The notes beneath the pieces are model-generated. The model did no database searches and was not told where the DNA came from. It was given only the letters and a program-made list of their open reading frames with translations. Below are positions 1-10,870 of a DNA stretch of 13,417 nt, in pieces. The DNA comes from Willaertia magna. Its lineage: Eukaryota > Heterolobosea > Eutetramitea > Acrasida > Naegleriidae. The position numbers were made by a program, and so were the translations under genes. Numbering within the stretch: the first letter of the stretch is position 1; every line of letters starts with the position of its first letter. The stretch is from assembly GCA_902984215.1 (NCBI GenBank), contig CADWAF010005368.1:1-13417 (forward strand). The letters are read 5' to 3'.

Positions 1-1000
1 AACGACACTGGTTTGATTTACAAAATTCAATCAACTAATCAAAATGATAATAGAGATGGAGTTTTGTTAATGTGTCATTTAGATAGTGATCATTTGGCTG
101 ATTCTGAAGAAGAAGCTAGTAACATTGAATGGAAAGAAGAGAATGATAAACTCTATTTTAACTTAGATGGGGATATTGGTTTAGACGATAAAACTGGAGT
201 TACAGTTATTTTAAATACTTTATTGAAAATAGAAGAATTGAAGAAACAAAATAAATTGGATAGAACTATTTATATTCTTTTTTCAGTAAGTAAAAATATA
301 TAGTGAATGAATTGACTAAATGATTAAGGTACAAGAAGAAGTAGGTCAAAAGGGCGTGTTTAGAATACCAAAGGAAACATTAGCTGATATTGTAAATGAA
401 TGTTCTTTTGTGATTGCCGTTGACAGAATGTCATTAAGACATCCTTTACAACAAAGACATGCAGTTGTCAATTACAGAAAAGTACCTACTGTTATTCCAA
501 CTCATCACCCAACATTTGTGAATAGTTTAGATATTGCCGCAAAGAAAATTGGAGAAGAACAAGGAGTAGATGGAATAGATTCAGATTTTTGTAGTGATAT
601 TTTAGAAATTAGAATTAGAGTAGATTCAGAGATTATTGCTCCAAAATTGATTGACACTTGTCAGAATGAAGAATTTAAAGAGAAATTACAAAATGTTTTA
701 GACAAATACAACGAAATTACAAATGAAATTTCAGATGCAATTTCAAAACTAAAACCAATTGAAAGAGTTAGTGGATATCATGACTATCCAAGAGCTAATA
801 GATATGCTATTGCAAAACAATTACATGAATTAATTTATAAGGACAACTTGGAAATTTACAAGTCCTGTTTAAATGGAAAATATGACATTTCCTGCCTTAA
901 TTTAAGTTTAGATTACGATGAAGACAATCATTATATTTCTCTTAAAGAACTATATAATACATCCCTTATCTTGCTCCACTTTATCACTCAACAATTGTAG
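1..1000 (+). CDS. Zinc metallopeptidase, M20/M28/M42-like (5' truncated by window edge)
   Basis: Two exons: 1-285 and 329-1000, joined in phase 0 across a 43-nt GTAAGT...AG intron. The reading frame is open from base 1, so the true start lies outside; 318 residues are visible. A complete set of candidate co-catalytic zinc ligands is seen in the order typical of this superfamily: His26 in CHLDSD, bridging Asp62 in GLDDKTG, Glu98/Glu99 (general base and ligand) in VQEEVGQKG, Asp127 in IAVDRMS, and His296 in DNHYISL near the C-terminus. The intron falls exactly between the strand leading to VQEEVG and that motif, and joining restores it. The region between Asp127 and His296 is strongly helical and does not look like a normal M20 dimerisation domain, so I cannot place the subfamily. 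GLDDKTG resembles peptidase T, while VQEEVG resembles M42. The likely role is a cytosolic di/tri- or aminopeptidase (inference). The stop is TAG. Confidence 0.78.
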
Positions 1001-1062
1001 TTGTCAACAATAGAGTACCAAAAAGTGGAACATCCATCAATTTAAAAAAAAATAAAAAAAAA

Positions 1063-4000
1063 ATGTCTTCCGAAAATAATAACTTTAGATTAATTGATGC
1101 CAACGAACCACCAAATATTTCTGTACTATCCGATTTTTATCCTCATCTAAAGATACATTATTGCGATATTCATCCTGTTAAATCATGGGTATTATTTGCA
1201 GATAAAAGAGGATCAATTTATTTATTTGATTATTTACAAAATGATATGTTACATTCTTTTTCATTAAATTCAATGTTTGAAAGTAAAAGAGAAGAAACTA
1301 ATTTATATAGAACATTAGATAAAAACTTTAAAAATGTACAATTACCTTATTGGTATGATGAAGAACTATTTACAAAGAATGAAAAGATTGGAGATTTAAA
1401 AGCCGTAAAATTCTATGATGAACATGTTGAATATTGGAAGAAAAGACAAGTGAATGGATTTATGATGTATGAAGAGAAGAATGATTTAAATCATACAAGT
1501 AGTAATACTAGAAATATTCATGAAGAATTAGATGATGAAGGTAATACAAGTAGATCAATGGGTACAATGAATTCATTAGCAAAAGGAATGAATATGAATA
1601 GACCACCAAAATGTATTGTTTTACAAACTGATATGAGAATTATAATGATGCGTTATGATGAAGTTAGTTCTTTAATGTTCTTCTTTGATGAAGTTAAATC
1701 TAGTCAATTAGATAATAAGAATATAACATGTTTTGATTTCTTATATAAACAACCAATTATAGCAATAGGATGTAGTGATGGTTCTATTAGATTTTGGGAT
1801 TATCAACAACGTAAAGTAATTAATAAGATTATTTTGAATGCTCATACAAAACCTATTACTCATATGATAACAATACAAAGAGATGATCCTTTAAGTAAAT
1901 ATCCTGGTTTAATAACTACATCAACAGATGGTAATTTAATTGGTTGGAATTTAGATACTGATAAAGCTGATTATATTGAAACTAAATGTCAAGGTAATAT
2001 TGTTGGACTAGTTATTGATCCTTATAGTGGATTTTTAATAACAACAGGTACAGATAAGACAATTGCAATAAGAAGTAGTACTACAGGTAAAGTAATTAAT
2101 TTAGTTAAGATGAAAGGTTCTATGAAAAGTTTATGTATGGTAACTAGTTCTAATTGTATACCTAGTTGGTTAATGATGTTAGAAAATAAGAAACAAAAAC
2201 GTATTTTATATAGAATTCCAGCAAATATTAATTTTGATCAAGAATTTTTAGATAAACATTGTATTGCAGTTGAAAATTATTCACAAATTTATGGGAAAGA
2301 TCAAAAAGATCCAAAATTTTATTGTTTAGTTCAACATCCATTACAACCAAGTTTATGTTTTTTATGTACTAGTTTTGGTTTAATGATGGTTAAGATGGAT
2401 CATCATAGAAAACCACCTGTTAGTTCAGGTTATTTAAGATCATTACCTACAATAACTACACCAAATAGTACATTTAATTCACCTAATATGAATACATTAT
2501 CACCAAGTGTTGAAAATCAACAACCACAATTAATAATTGATTCAAATATTTCTGAAGATAAAAGAAGATATGTTTTATATGTAAGAGAAAAGAATATTTA
2601 TCAAAGATATGTAATAACAAATAATGATGGAAAGAAAGAATTTTCTTCAGAGAAATCAGTGTACAGTTTAGGTAGAATTGCAAATGTAAAATTAGGAATA
2701 AGTTATAGTGGAAAATATGTTTCTGTATTTTGGGAAAATGAAAAGGAATACTTTATATTTGATATTACTAAAGATTGGAAGAATATTGCATCTGATCGTG
2801 ATGTAGTAAATATTGTTTGGAGTTCTTCGGATGATACATTTGCTGTATTAAAAGGAAATGAATTTTCAAGAAAGATTTTATTAAAAAAGATTGAACATGC
2901 CAATCTTAAATTAGTTGTAGAAACTGTTACAACAGCTAGTACAAATATTGATGACATATTTGGTGGTATATTATTAGGTGTTAAATATGGTAGTCAACAT
3001 TCAGATGAAAATGGTTTTCAATTCTTTTCGTGGAATTCTGGGAGAGATGCTTTTGGAATTGCTGGAACTGCATATCTTCCAAAACCTAGATTTTTAGAAT
3101 GGGATAGTTTAACTGGAAAATGTTTAATGGCATATGTTGACTCTTATGCAATATTTTCTTATAAACCTGTATTTAAGATGGAATGTTATGTGGATGAAAG
3201 GATTGAATCTGCATTTTGGTGGAATGCAACATTATTTATTTCTACTCAATTAGAAATTAAAGCAAGTAAGTATTTAATAATTATCTAATTATAATTTATA
3301 TTTTAAAGTATTTGTGTCAAATGAACAATTATTTTCAACTGTATTGGCTAGTTTTGATATTGCATTGTATTCACATATATCACAAAAAACACCAATGGAT
3401 GAACAAAATAGTTTAGATCCAGTTCCACTTCCTAGACCTAAAGGTATATTATCATTTATTGATGTTGTTGGAGATACACTATATGTATTAGATAGTTATT
3501 CACAAATACATTCAATTAATAATATATCAATAACACCAAGTATTAAATTTAGAATGTTAGTAGCAGCAGGATTAACAAAGAAAGCAATGCAATGGATACC
3601 ATTTATAGCTCAAGAGATACATGATTATTTATCTGATTTCTTATGTGCATTTGGTTATACAAAACAAGCATGTTCAATTGATTCACTTTCTTCTTTTAAA
3701 AGATTACAACTTTGTTTTGAACATGAACATGTTAGTTATGGTTGGGATGCATTAAAATATTTAGATGATCATAGAATATATTATAGATCTGATAATATTT
3801 ATTCTTCTAATAAGAATGAAGAAGATAATTTAGAATTAAGTAAATTATATGTAAGATTAGGTTCTGTAGGAGAGAAACGTTTAAATAAGATTGAAAGAAA
3901 TCAAATTGATGATGTCACTTTAATTTTAACTTCACCAATTGATAATAATCATTTATTAATTAATGAAGAAGATGAAAACTCTTTAGATAAAGAAGTAACT

Positions 4001-4372
4001 GAACGAGAATTATTAGAAACTATTGAACAATGTTATAAAAGAGCATCTGAACTAGATCCTAATACTTTCTCTCATTTAGTTATCTTTTATGCTAAATATA
4101 ATGTAGATAAATTAAATGAATTAAAATTAGAATTATATAATAGATTAAAAAGATTTGAAGAAAGAAAAGATGATGTTTCTATTAATGCTTATCGTAAATC
4201 TTTAACTATTTGTGCATTAGTTACAAAAGATTCACAATTGGCTTCAGAATTATTTAAACAACAACAAAATAAGTTAAGTGTGGCTGCAACTTTAGATAAT
4301 TCAAAAATTGAAGATTGGACTCTTTATTTAAATTCAAAACCTTATTCTTTACCTGTACAAATAGGTCAGTAA
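1063..4372 (+). CDS. TTRAY1: TSET complex subunit, TTRAY1 / TWD40-1-like (double beta-propeller plus alpha-solenoid coat protein)
   Basis: Two exons, 1063-3265 and 3309-4372, joined in phase 1 across a 43-nt intron, give 1088 residues. The N-terminal half has WD-like repeats, for example CSDGSIRFWDY and STDGNLIGWN. Several blocks match what I remember of Arabidopsis TWD40-1 in the same order: KFYDEHVEYW (116-125), HPLQP (425-429), SYSGKYVSVFWEN (from 547), GGILLGVKYG, an FFSWN block, and the YLSDFLCAFGY block (from 841) that opens the alpha-helical solenoid. A Ser/Pro/Asn-rich linker at about 445-490 separates the propellers. TSET is an ancient adaptor/coat relative of COPI and AP complexes; in plants and Dictyostelium it acts at the plasma membrane in endocytosis. 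The start ATG follows a long A-run, as other starts here do. The C-terminus is shorter than I recall for the plant protein, so another unseen 3' exon is possible, but AATAAA at 4375-4380 directly after the stop argues for a true end. An unrelated COPI/IFT-like protein is the main alternative. Confidence 0.8.
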
Positions 4373-4509
4373 ATAATAAATATTATTGGTTCACTTTCAT
4401 TTCCCACTTTACATTCTTGTACTATTCGCAACAACAAAAGGAATATACGTTATGGTTAAATACTCACGGACAGTTGACAGTTTATTGAAAAATATAAAAA
4501 CATCAAAAA

Positions 4510-5170
4510 ATGTCTCAAGTTAGTCTCACTTCTACCTCTCAACGTAATTTAAAAGAAATAGAAGATACACAACAATGGTGGAGTTCTGTTACTTCTAGAC
4601 TAGTTATTCAAGCTCTATTCCGTAAACAAGCACCATCAGGCTCCGATCAAGATAGTATTAAAATAACAGAGTTAACTGCATTGTTGACTGATTTAGGATT
4701 CACAAAGAAAAGAAGAGCAACATTATATCCAGCTAAAACTAAACAAGTTGTTGAAACAGTTGGAGAAAGTATGTTTACTAAAGAAGAATTACGTGCACTA
4801 GCATTATTAATTGATGAAGATCAATCTGGAACAATTGAATTTGAAGAATTTTATACATGGTATGTATACTAATTTAAATTATGAAATTATTAATTATAAT
4901 AATAGGTGGGTTAAAATGACACAAGGTGGTATTGATATCCTTTTAAGAAGTTTAAAAGCATTAACTTATGCATATTTAACTTTTATTAAACATGATACTG
5001 ATCATTCTGGATATTTAGATAAAACAGAAATGATAAATGTTTACAATGATTTATTTCAAGGAGAAGAAGAAAAAGATATTTCTTTAGAAGAATTATTAGA
5101 AATTTTGGATGAAGATGGTGATGGTAAAATTTCATTCAGAGAACTTGCATCTACTCTAGGTATTGTGTAA
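4510..5170 (+). CDS. EF-hand calcium-binding protein
   Basis: Two exons, 4510-4859 and 4906-5170, with a 46-nt GTATGT...AG intron in phase 2 that splits the codon of Trp117; the product is 204 residues. Three canonical 12-residue EF loops are visible: DEDQSGTIEFEE (102-113), DTDHSGYLDKTE (147-158) and DEDGDGKISFRE (185-196). Each has acidic residues at positions 1, 3 and 12 and Gly at 6, so each should bind Ca2+. A degenerate region near residues 43-62 may be a fourth, inactive hand. The intron lies just after the first loop, and unspliced RNA would stop within three codons. The N-terminus (about 1-30) is Ser/Thr/Gln-rich with no signal peptide or obvious myristoylation glycine. Target and pathway cannot be read from the sequence; it is not an evident calmodulin or centrin because the spacing and N-terminus differ. 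Confidence 0.88.
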
Positions 5171-5338
5171 ATGAAATAAAATTAACTAATGGATTCAATT
5201 TTGTTTTTTGGGTATTTATTTTACAAAATACATTTGTAAACTTAGTATTGTACAGTAACAAATGTTTTATTATTTTAGAACACAACAAAATAATAGAGGG
5301 ATACATTATGTGAAATAAAGGAGTAATATAACAAAAAT
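5171..5338. other. Convergent intergenic region with polyadenylation-type hexamers
   Basis: This is the only place where transcription converges: the EF-hand gene (+) ends at 5170 and the START-like gene (-) ends at 5339. An AATAAA lies at 5175-5180 on the + strand, five bases past the EF-hand stop. A minus-strand AATAAA lies at 5271-5266, about 68 nt past the START-like stop. The hexamer assignment is by motif only; in DNA this AT-rich some hexamers occur by chance. Confidence 0.4.
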
Positions 5339-5893
5339 TTATAAAGTGGTTGGAGCTTCTTCAGTAATGGCAACATCACTGGTTTCTTTCTTTTCATTTC
5401 GGGATTTCCATGCATTGACAGCATTAGGTAATAATTTATAGCCTTCATCAAGACCTGTAATTACAGCACTTTCAACAATAGAGCCAATGCCCCAAGCGCT
5501 ACAAGTAATATCAATGTCCAAAATATGATAGCAACTGCTTTCATCAATTGCTTCCAAGTATTGTCGTGTTGCAATTTGTACATAATCCGCATAAACAGGT
5601 GGTAAAGTATTGGTTCTTATTTCTTCTTTTGCTAAATCTTTTTCTTGATTATCAATGTAATGGAATTCATTTTGACCTAAATACCATAGAATTGCACTTG
5701 GTACTTCATAATTCGGAAAAACTCTTACAATACGTTTAACTATATCACCAGTTTGTGAAGTAGATGTGTCTATCTCAATACGTTTAAAATTCAGTAATGG
5801 TGCTATATATTGGTCATATTCATCAGTAAATATTATTTTCCAGTATTCATCTTTACTTAATGGTACTGCTACCTTACATTGATGTTTGGTCAT
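5339..5893 (-). CDS. START/SRPBCC-like (DUF2505-type) putative lipid-binding protein
   Basis: A single exon of 184 codons, starting at the ATG at 5893-5891 in an A-rich context. The pattern suggests the Bet v1/START fold: an opening strand (CKVAVPLSKDEYWKIIF), a helix (DEYDQYIAPLL), then alternating strands with basic residues (IVKRIVRVFPN), a YLGQNEFHYID strand, and a long amphipathic C-terminal helix (residues about 140-170, ending in GLDEGYKLLPNAVNAWKS). The order and the YLG element recall the eukaryotic DUF2505/VASt-like group, which bind or transfer lipids; this is family-level inference only. The last about 17 residues are charged and Thr/Glu/Pro-rich, probably disordered. There is no signal peptide or transmembrane segment, so it is probably cytosolic. 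It reads in the same direction as CEP290 with a 127-bp gap, but nothing indicates functional coupling. Confidence 0.7.
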   Translation of the reverse strand: MTKHQCKVAVPLSKDEYWKIIFTDEYDQYIAPLLNFKRIEIDTSTSQTGDIVKRIVRVFPNYEVPSAILWYLGQNEFHYIDNQEKDLAKEEIRTNTLPPVYADYVQIATRQYLEAIDESSCYHILDIDITCSAWGIGSIVESAVITGLDEGYKLLPNAVNAWKSRNEKKETSDVAITEEAPTTL

Positions 5894-6020
5894 TTTGTTA
5901 TTAAATTATTTTTTTTGAAACAAAAACGAACGTTAAATATTTAATTTTTCAACCAATTTGTAAGGTTATCCAAAGACCGTAGATAACTAAACATGCAATC
6001 ATCATATCCACCGTCTAAAG

Positions 6021-9000
6021 TTATCTTTGAGGTTTTTCATTATCTTCTTCTTCAATGTTAACACCCAATTCCTCCAGTTTCTTTCTAAAGATTTTGTTAA
6101 GCTTTACTGCTTCTACATAGTTATATTTTAAATCTTCAATCTCTTCAAAAAATTCAGGGTCGAATGCATTTAGTTCAGCTTTAATAAGATTAGGAAACCC
6201 TATTGTTATTACTTGGGTTTAGGATATATTGTATACTTACATTTTAATTCTTCATTTTCTTTCATTATGACTTTTAATTCTTGTTGTAGTTTAATTTTTT
6301 CTTTACTTGATTCTTCTGCCTCTCTTAGAGCTTTAGTCAGTTTTAGTGACATTTCTTGTTGTTGTTTTTCAAAGAATTGTTGACTTTTAAATCTTACTGA
6401 TTTTTGAATTTCTTCTAATTGTGCTTTTAGATCATCTTTTTCTTTTAATAATTTATCTCTTTCTTCAGTGGTTTCCTTTAGATCTTTTGTCATTTTCTTT
6501 GTTTTGTCTGTATTATTTTGCGAATTCACCTTTCTATTATTTTCAAGGATTTGATTGGTTTGTTTTAAATCATCATTTTCCTTTATCAATAAATTAACAT
6601 CTCTCCTTAATAAATCTCTTTCTTTCTTTATTTCTTCTAATTCCATTACTATTGTGCTTTCTTTTTTTGAGGATTGTTGAAGCAGTTTACCTTCCTTTGT
6701 AAAGTTCTTGAGCTCAGAATTTTCAATTTTCAATCTTTCTATTTCGTTTCTCATATTCTCTTTTTCTCTCTTTAAATTTTCAATTTCCTCGTTAACAGTA
6801 CTCAATTTTTGATTACTTTCTTGTTTCAATTTTTCTAGCATTTGTTTGGCTTCTATTTCCTTTTCATTGCGAATTTCAGTAATTTCCATCTTTAGATTTG
6901 TGCATTCTTGTTTGATTCTGTCTCTGTCATCCTGTGCTTCAGCCAGCTTTTTTGCTATTTTGTTCAATTGGGATGAGTTTTGTTTTTTGTGTTTATCTAA
7001 AAGGTCTAAGTTGAATTGTTTTTCCTTTTTCAATTCTTCGTTTTCCTTGGATAGTTTCTCTAAATCCGACTTTAACTTATTTCTTGTTTTAATGCTTTCC
7101 TGTATTTCTTTTTGAAGGTCAATGATTTTGTGTGATTTTTCTAATTTACCTTTCTTTAATTCTTCTATATCCTTGAGTAAATCGGATATTTTTGTAGAAA
7201 GTTCAAGCTTTTCTTTATCATTCGCTTGCTGTTTGGTGGAAAGATCTTCTACTTTTGTTTTTAATCTTGTGTTCTCTTTTTGCAACATCAAATATTTTTC
7301 TTGGTCAACTGATGTCTTTATTCTATCCTCTAGCCTTTCTTTTAGTTTCTCTTCTTTCTTTTTAAGCTTTTCTACTTCATATTTGTCAACATTATTTTGA
7401 TGTTTTTCTTTAGCTACTGCCATTTGTTCAGCCTTAACCAAACTTTGAGAAAGTTTATTCACAGTTTGTTCTAAGTTATCCTTTTGTTGATTAAGTTTGT
7501 CTAGCTTTTTTTGTTGGGAGCCAATTCGTTTAAGAAGATGATTTTCAGTAAACTGTTCTTTTAGTTTTTGATTTGAATTTGTTGCTTTATTGAGCTCCTC
7601 TTCCAGCTCACTTATTTGATTCTTGTAGTCGTTAATTTCCAGGTCTAATTTTATTTTCATATTGTCAAACTACGATAGATAAGTTAGTAATTTAAAATAT
7701 TGTACATACCGCTTTAAGAGCTTCTTGGAGCATCACATCTTTCAAATTAAGTTCTTCAGAAAGTTGATGGACTTTCTCGTCTAGTTCCTTTATCTCGTTT
7801 GCTTTTGAAGAAATCATTTCTTCCACATCCTCAAGTTTTATTCTAAGAGTTTTGTAAGATAAATGTAAAGTAGAACTTACCCTGGTTCAGGAGGAATTTC
7901 TGGATCTCCCTGATTTTCAATTTTATCTATATTTTTCCTTAAATTATCTAACAGCACCTTATTTTCATCATTTAATTTTTGTTGTAGTTTTGTTATCTCC
8001 TGTTGACTGTTACACAGATCTTTCAGATGCTCTTCTCTAAGGAAAAGAATTTTTTGTTCATATGTCGTAACAGACTCATCCTTTTGTTCTATAATTTCAT
8101 GTAAATGTTGAATAGTTTTTTTCATATTTTCCACAAATCTGCTAGTTGTTTCATTATCTACTTCAAATTCTTGGATAAGTTGCTGTTTTTCTTCCATGAG
8201 TCTTGAAATTAATGCCTCTTTTTCCTTTAGTAAGGAATGTTCTTCTTTTGCCTTTTCCAGTTTTGTCATTAATTCCTTGACTTTGCTTTCCAAAGAGAGG
8301 ATTTTTTGTTCTAACTTTAATTTAATTCTTGTTAACTCGTTTAATCTCTCTATTTTTTCTTCCATGTCTAGTTGTAAAATTTTTTGTGACGATTTATATG
8401 TCTCTATCAAGTGCAATAAATGTGAAATTTCCATATCTTTTTCGTGAATTGTATTTCTAAGCATTGTATTTTCTTCGTCACTCCTCTCCTTTTCTTGTTT
8501 TAATCTATTCATTTTGTTATTAGACTGTTGAAGAGTATTGGTTAGTATTTCTATTTGAATATTGGCTTCCTCTAATTCACTATTGAGTTTCTTTATACAC
8601 ACCTCAGTTTTTTCGGAATATTCCCTTAACTGCTCTTCAACAAATTCTTTAAGTACTATAAGCTCTTCCATAACTTTACTGTGGTTTTCTTCTAATTGAC
8701 TTATATAGGCTTTTAATTTGAAGATTTCATCGTCTTTTTCTTTCAGCCTATCTAACAGTTCTTTAATTTGGTTGTTGATGGTGTTATCTACGAAAAGTAT
8801 TGTCTGTGTTTCTCTGTCATCGTATTGTATTTCTATTGGTTTTTTGTTCAATAATTCAGCAATCTTGGCTTTATACCTAGCTTCTCTATCAGCGTAATCA
8901 GAAATGATTTTATCTTTTTCTGTAATGGTTTGCTCATTCTCTAGTAGTTTTTGTTGTACCAATTCTAAATGTTCATTATATTTTAGTCTTAATTGTTCTA

Positions 9001-10870
9001 AGGCAAGAAGTTTTTCATTTAAATCCTTAATAACTTCGTTCTTTTCTTTTAATTTCTTTTTTAATATGGCTATTTTTGAATCTTTTTCTTGTATGATAAT
9101 TAAGAGAGTGTTGTCTTCATCAGTTTGTATTTCTTTTTCTTCTGTTGTAAATTTTAAGTATTGTCTTAGGTCCGAATTCTTCTCCATACCTAATTTCCTC
9201 CTTAAAAAAATATTTTCCTCTGCAAGATCATTTAACTTGTTAAAGTATACGTTCAATTGAATTTTATATTGCTCAATATCCTTATCTCTTAGAGCTAGTT
9301 GTTCCCTTAGGTATCTTATTTCTTTCAGGGCTATATCTAACCCTGAAACGCCTTTCTCAAAGTCACTTAATTTTGCTCTGATGGTAGTCAATTCATTGTC
9401 TCTTTCGGAGATGAGCTTAATTAATTCATCGTTTTTTAACTGAAATTGTTGTTTTTCTTTTTCATTTTCTCTCAAAGACTCATTCAAGGTTTTAATTTGA
9501 TTTTCTAACTCCACTAAATATTTGTTGTCAACCGTTGTAACGAGTTCTGATTCTAGTTTTGGAGTTTCGATTCTCTCATTCTTTTCGATTGGGGGAGTAG
9601 GTGGAGATTTTGATGTATTTTTTAATTCTTCTTCAAGTCTCCCTAATTCTAAATCTTTTTGCTGTATCACAAAATCTAATTCCTCTATTCTTTTATTATT
9701 GTCAATTAAGTCCAGCAATGCCTTTTCATATGCATCCTTAGTATTATTTAAATCAATATCTATTTTGTTAACAACCATGTGTAATTCCTGTATTTCATTT
9801 TCTTTTGAATTACTAAATACTTTAAATTGGTCATTCATAGCATTTAAGGCGTTAATAGCATTCTTTTTTTCCTTCTCTAGATCTTGTTCTAAGGCAGTTA
9901 TTGATGATTGTAGTGTTTTATTTTGTTGTGTCAATTCACTAATAGTTTTTCCTAATTCTTTTTGTAAAATTCTTGATTCTTGGCTCTCCCTCTCGTAACT
10001 ATTGAATTTAAAATGAATAATTCATTATGATTAATAGATACAACTTACTTTGTTATTGATTCATTCAATTTTTCAATTTCCGAATTTTTCTTTTCCAGTA
10101 CTTTAATTGTATTTCTTAATTTCTCGTCGAGAGTCTTCACTTCGTATAATAAGCTATCCCTTTCTTCTTGTACTCTTTCCATTCCCTTTTTACTTTTAAT
10201 AGTTTGATCCTTGTCTGATTTTAACCTATAATCCAAGTCTTTATTTTGCAAAGATAATTCATTTATTTCTTCTTGAAATCGTTTTACTTTGTCGTTGGCT
10301 TCTTTTAAATTTCTTTCTAGGCTAGCTGTTTTATCCATTAGACCTGTTTGTCACAATTAGTCAACTGAATAGTGTAAAATAAAATAACTTACTTTCATTT
10401 GTTGACTTGGTAGTTCTATGATTCCTCATTTCAATTTCTAACTCTTTTCTTAATTTTTCAACTTGTTTTTCTAAATCTACAATATCTTCCTCTCCACACC
10501 TATCTCTATCTACAAATATTCTTTAAATTATTCAATAACAACTCCAAACATTTTTAAAACTTACTCTAAGGTTAATTGAGTGACGTAAAATAATTTTACA
10601 AGCTGTTCCGGTTTACTAGATAATGGAACAAATAATTTAATTAAATAATTAGCAAAATCTTCAAAATTTCCGGCCTTAGTATCATCAATAGTTCCTGAAT
10701 CCTAAAGTAATAAATCAATCTTTATTTCTTCAAAAAAATCAAAATTGAAAACCTACCACCGCATCCTCACATAAAGTATACAATCTTTCAATCCTTTCCC
10801 AATACGTTCCCTGACTAACATCAATATTCTTCTTCTCTATTTCTAAAATATCATCATCTTCATTACTCAT
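6021..10870 (-). CDS. CEP290: CEP290-like ciliary transition-zone coiled-coil protein
   Basis: Eight exons traced by hand, all GT-AG: 10870-10757, 10701-10565, 10505-10393, 10343-10049, 9998-7881, 7842-7710, 7669-6241 and 6199-6021. Together they give 4518 nt, 1505 residues and an unbroken frame. Nearly all is heptad coiled coil, so identity rests on three non-generic blocks that I remember from vertebrate CEP290: (a) N-terminal FEDFANYLIKLF...LVKLFYVTQLTLE (exon 2); (b) central GVSGLDIALKEI...ALRDKDIEQ...LAEENIFLRRKLGME (residues about 432-492); (c) the C-terminal FDPEFFEEIEDLKYNY block (1459-1474, exon 8). CEP290 links axonemal microtubules to the membrane at the transition zone and gates flagellar entry. 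The protein is about 1000 residues shorter than the human one. A Pro-rich break (KSPPTPP, about 350-356) and PEIPPEPG at the exon 5/6 border interrupt the coil. Exon 1 could instead end 3 nt earlier (GTGGTAG). For exon 3, the first AG (10510) puts a stop in frame, so the next AG (10506) is used. Confidence 0.85.

Noticed and set aside
286..328. Reading the metallopeptidase as two genes broken by stops (a pseudogene)
   Set aside because: The break has a perfect GTAAGT donor and an AG acceptor in matching phase, and removal restores the VQEEVG active-site motif, so it is an intron.
5993..6009. Minus-strand ATGATGA resembling a C box of a C/D snoRNA, just downstream of CEP290
   Set aside because: No matching D box (CTGA) or terminal stem was found at a suitable distance.
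6846..9998. Long + strand open frames (for example 6846-7115, 7122-7400, 8904-9260, 9522-9998) rich in Ser, Phe and Cys
   Set aside because: They are antisense to the CEP290 coiled coil. Lys/Glu-rich coding gives Phe/Ser-rich antisense frames with few stops; there is no domain and no sensible start context.
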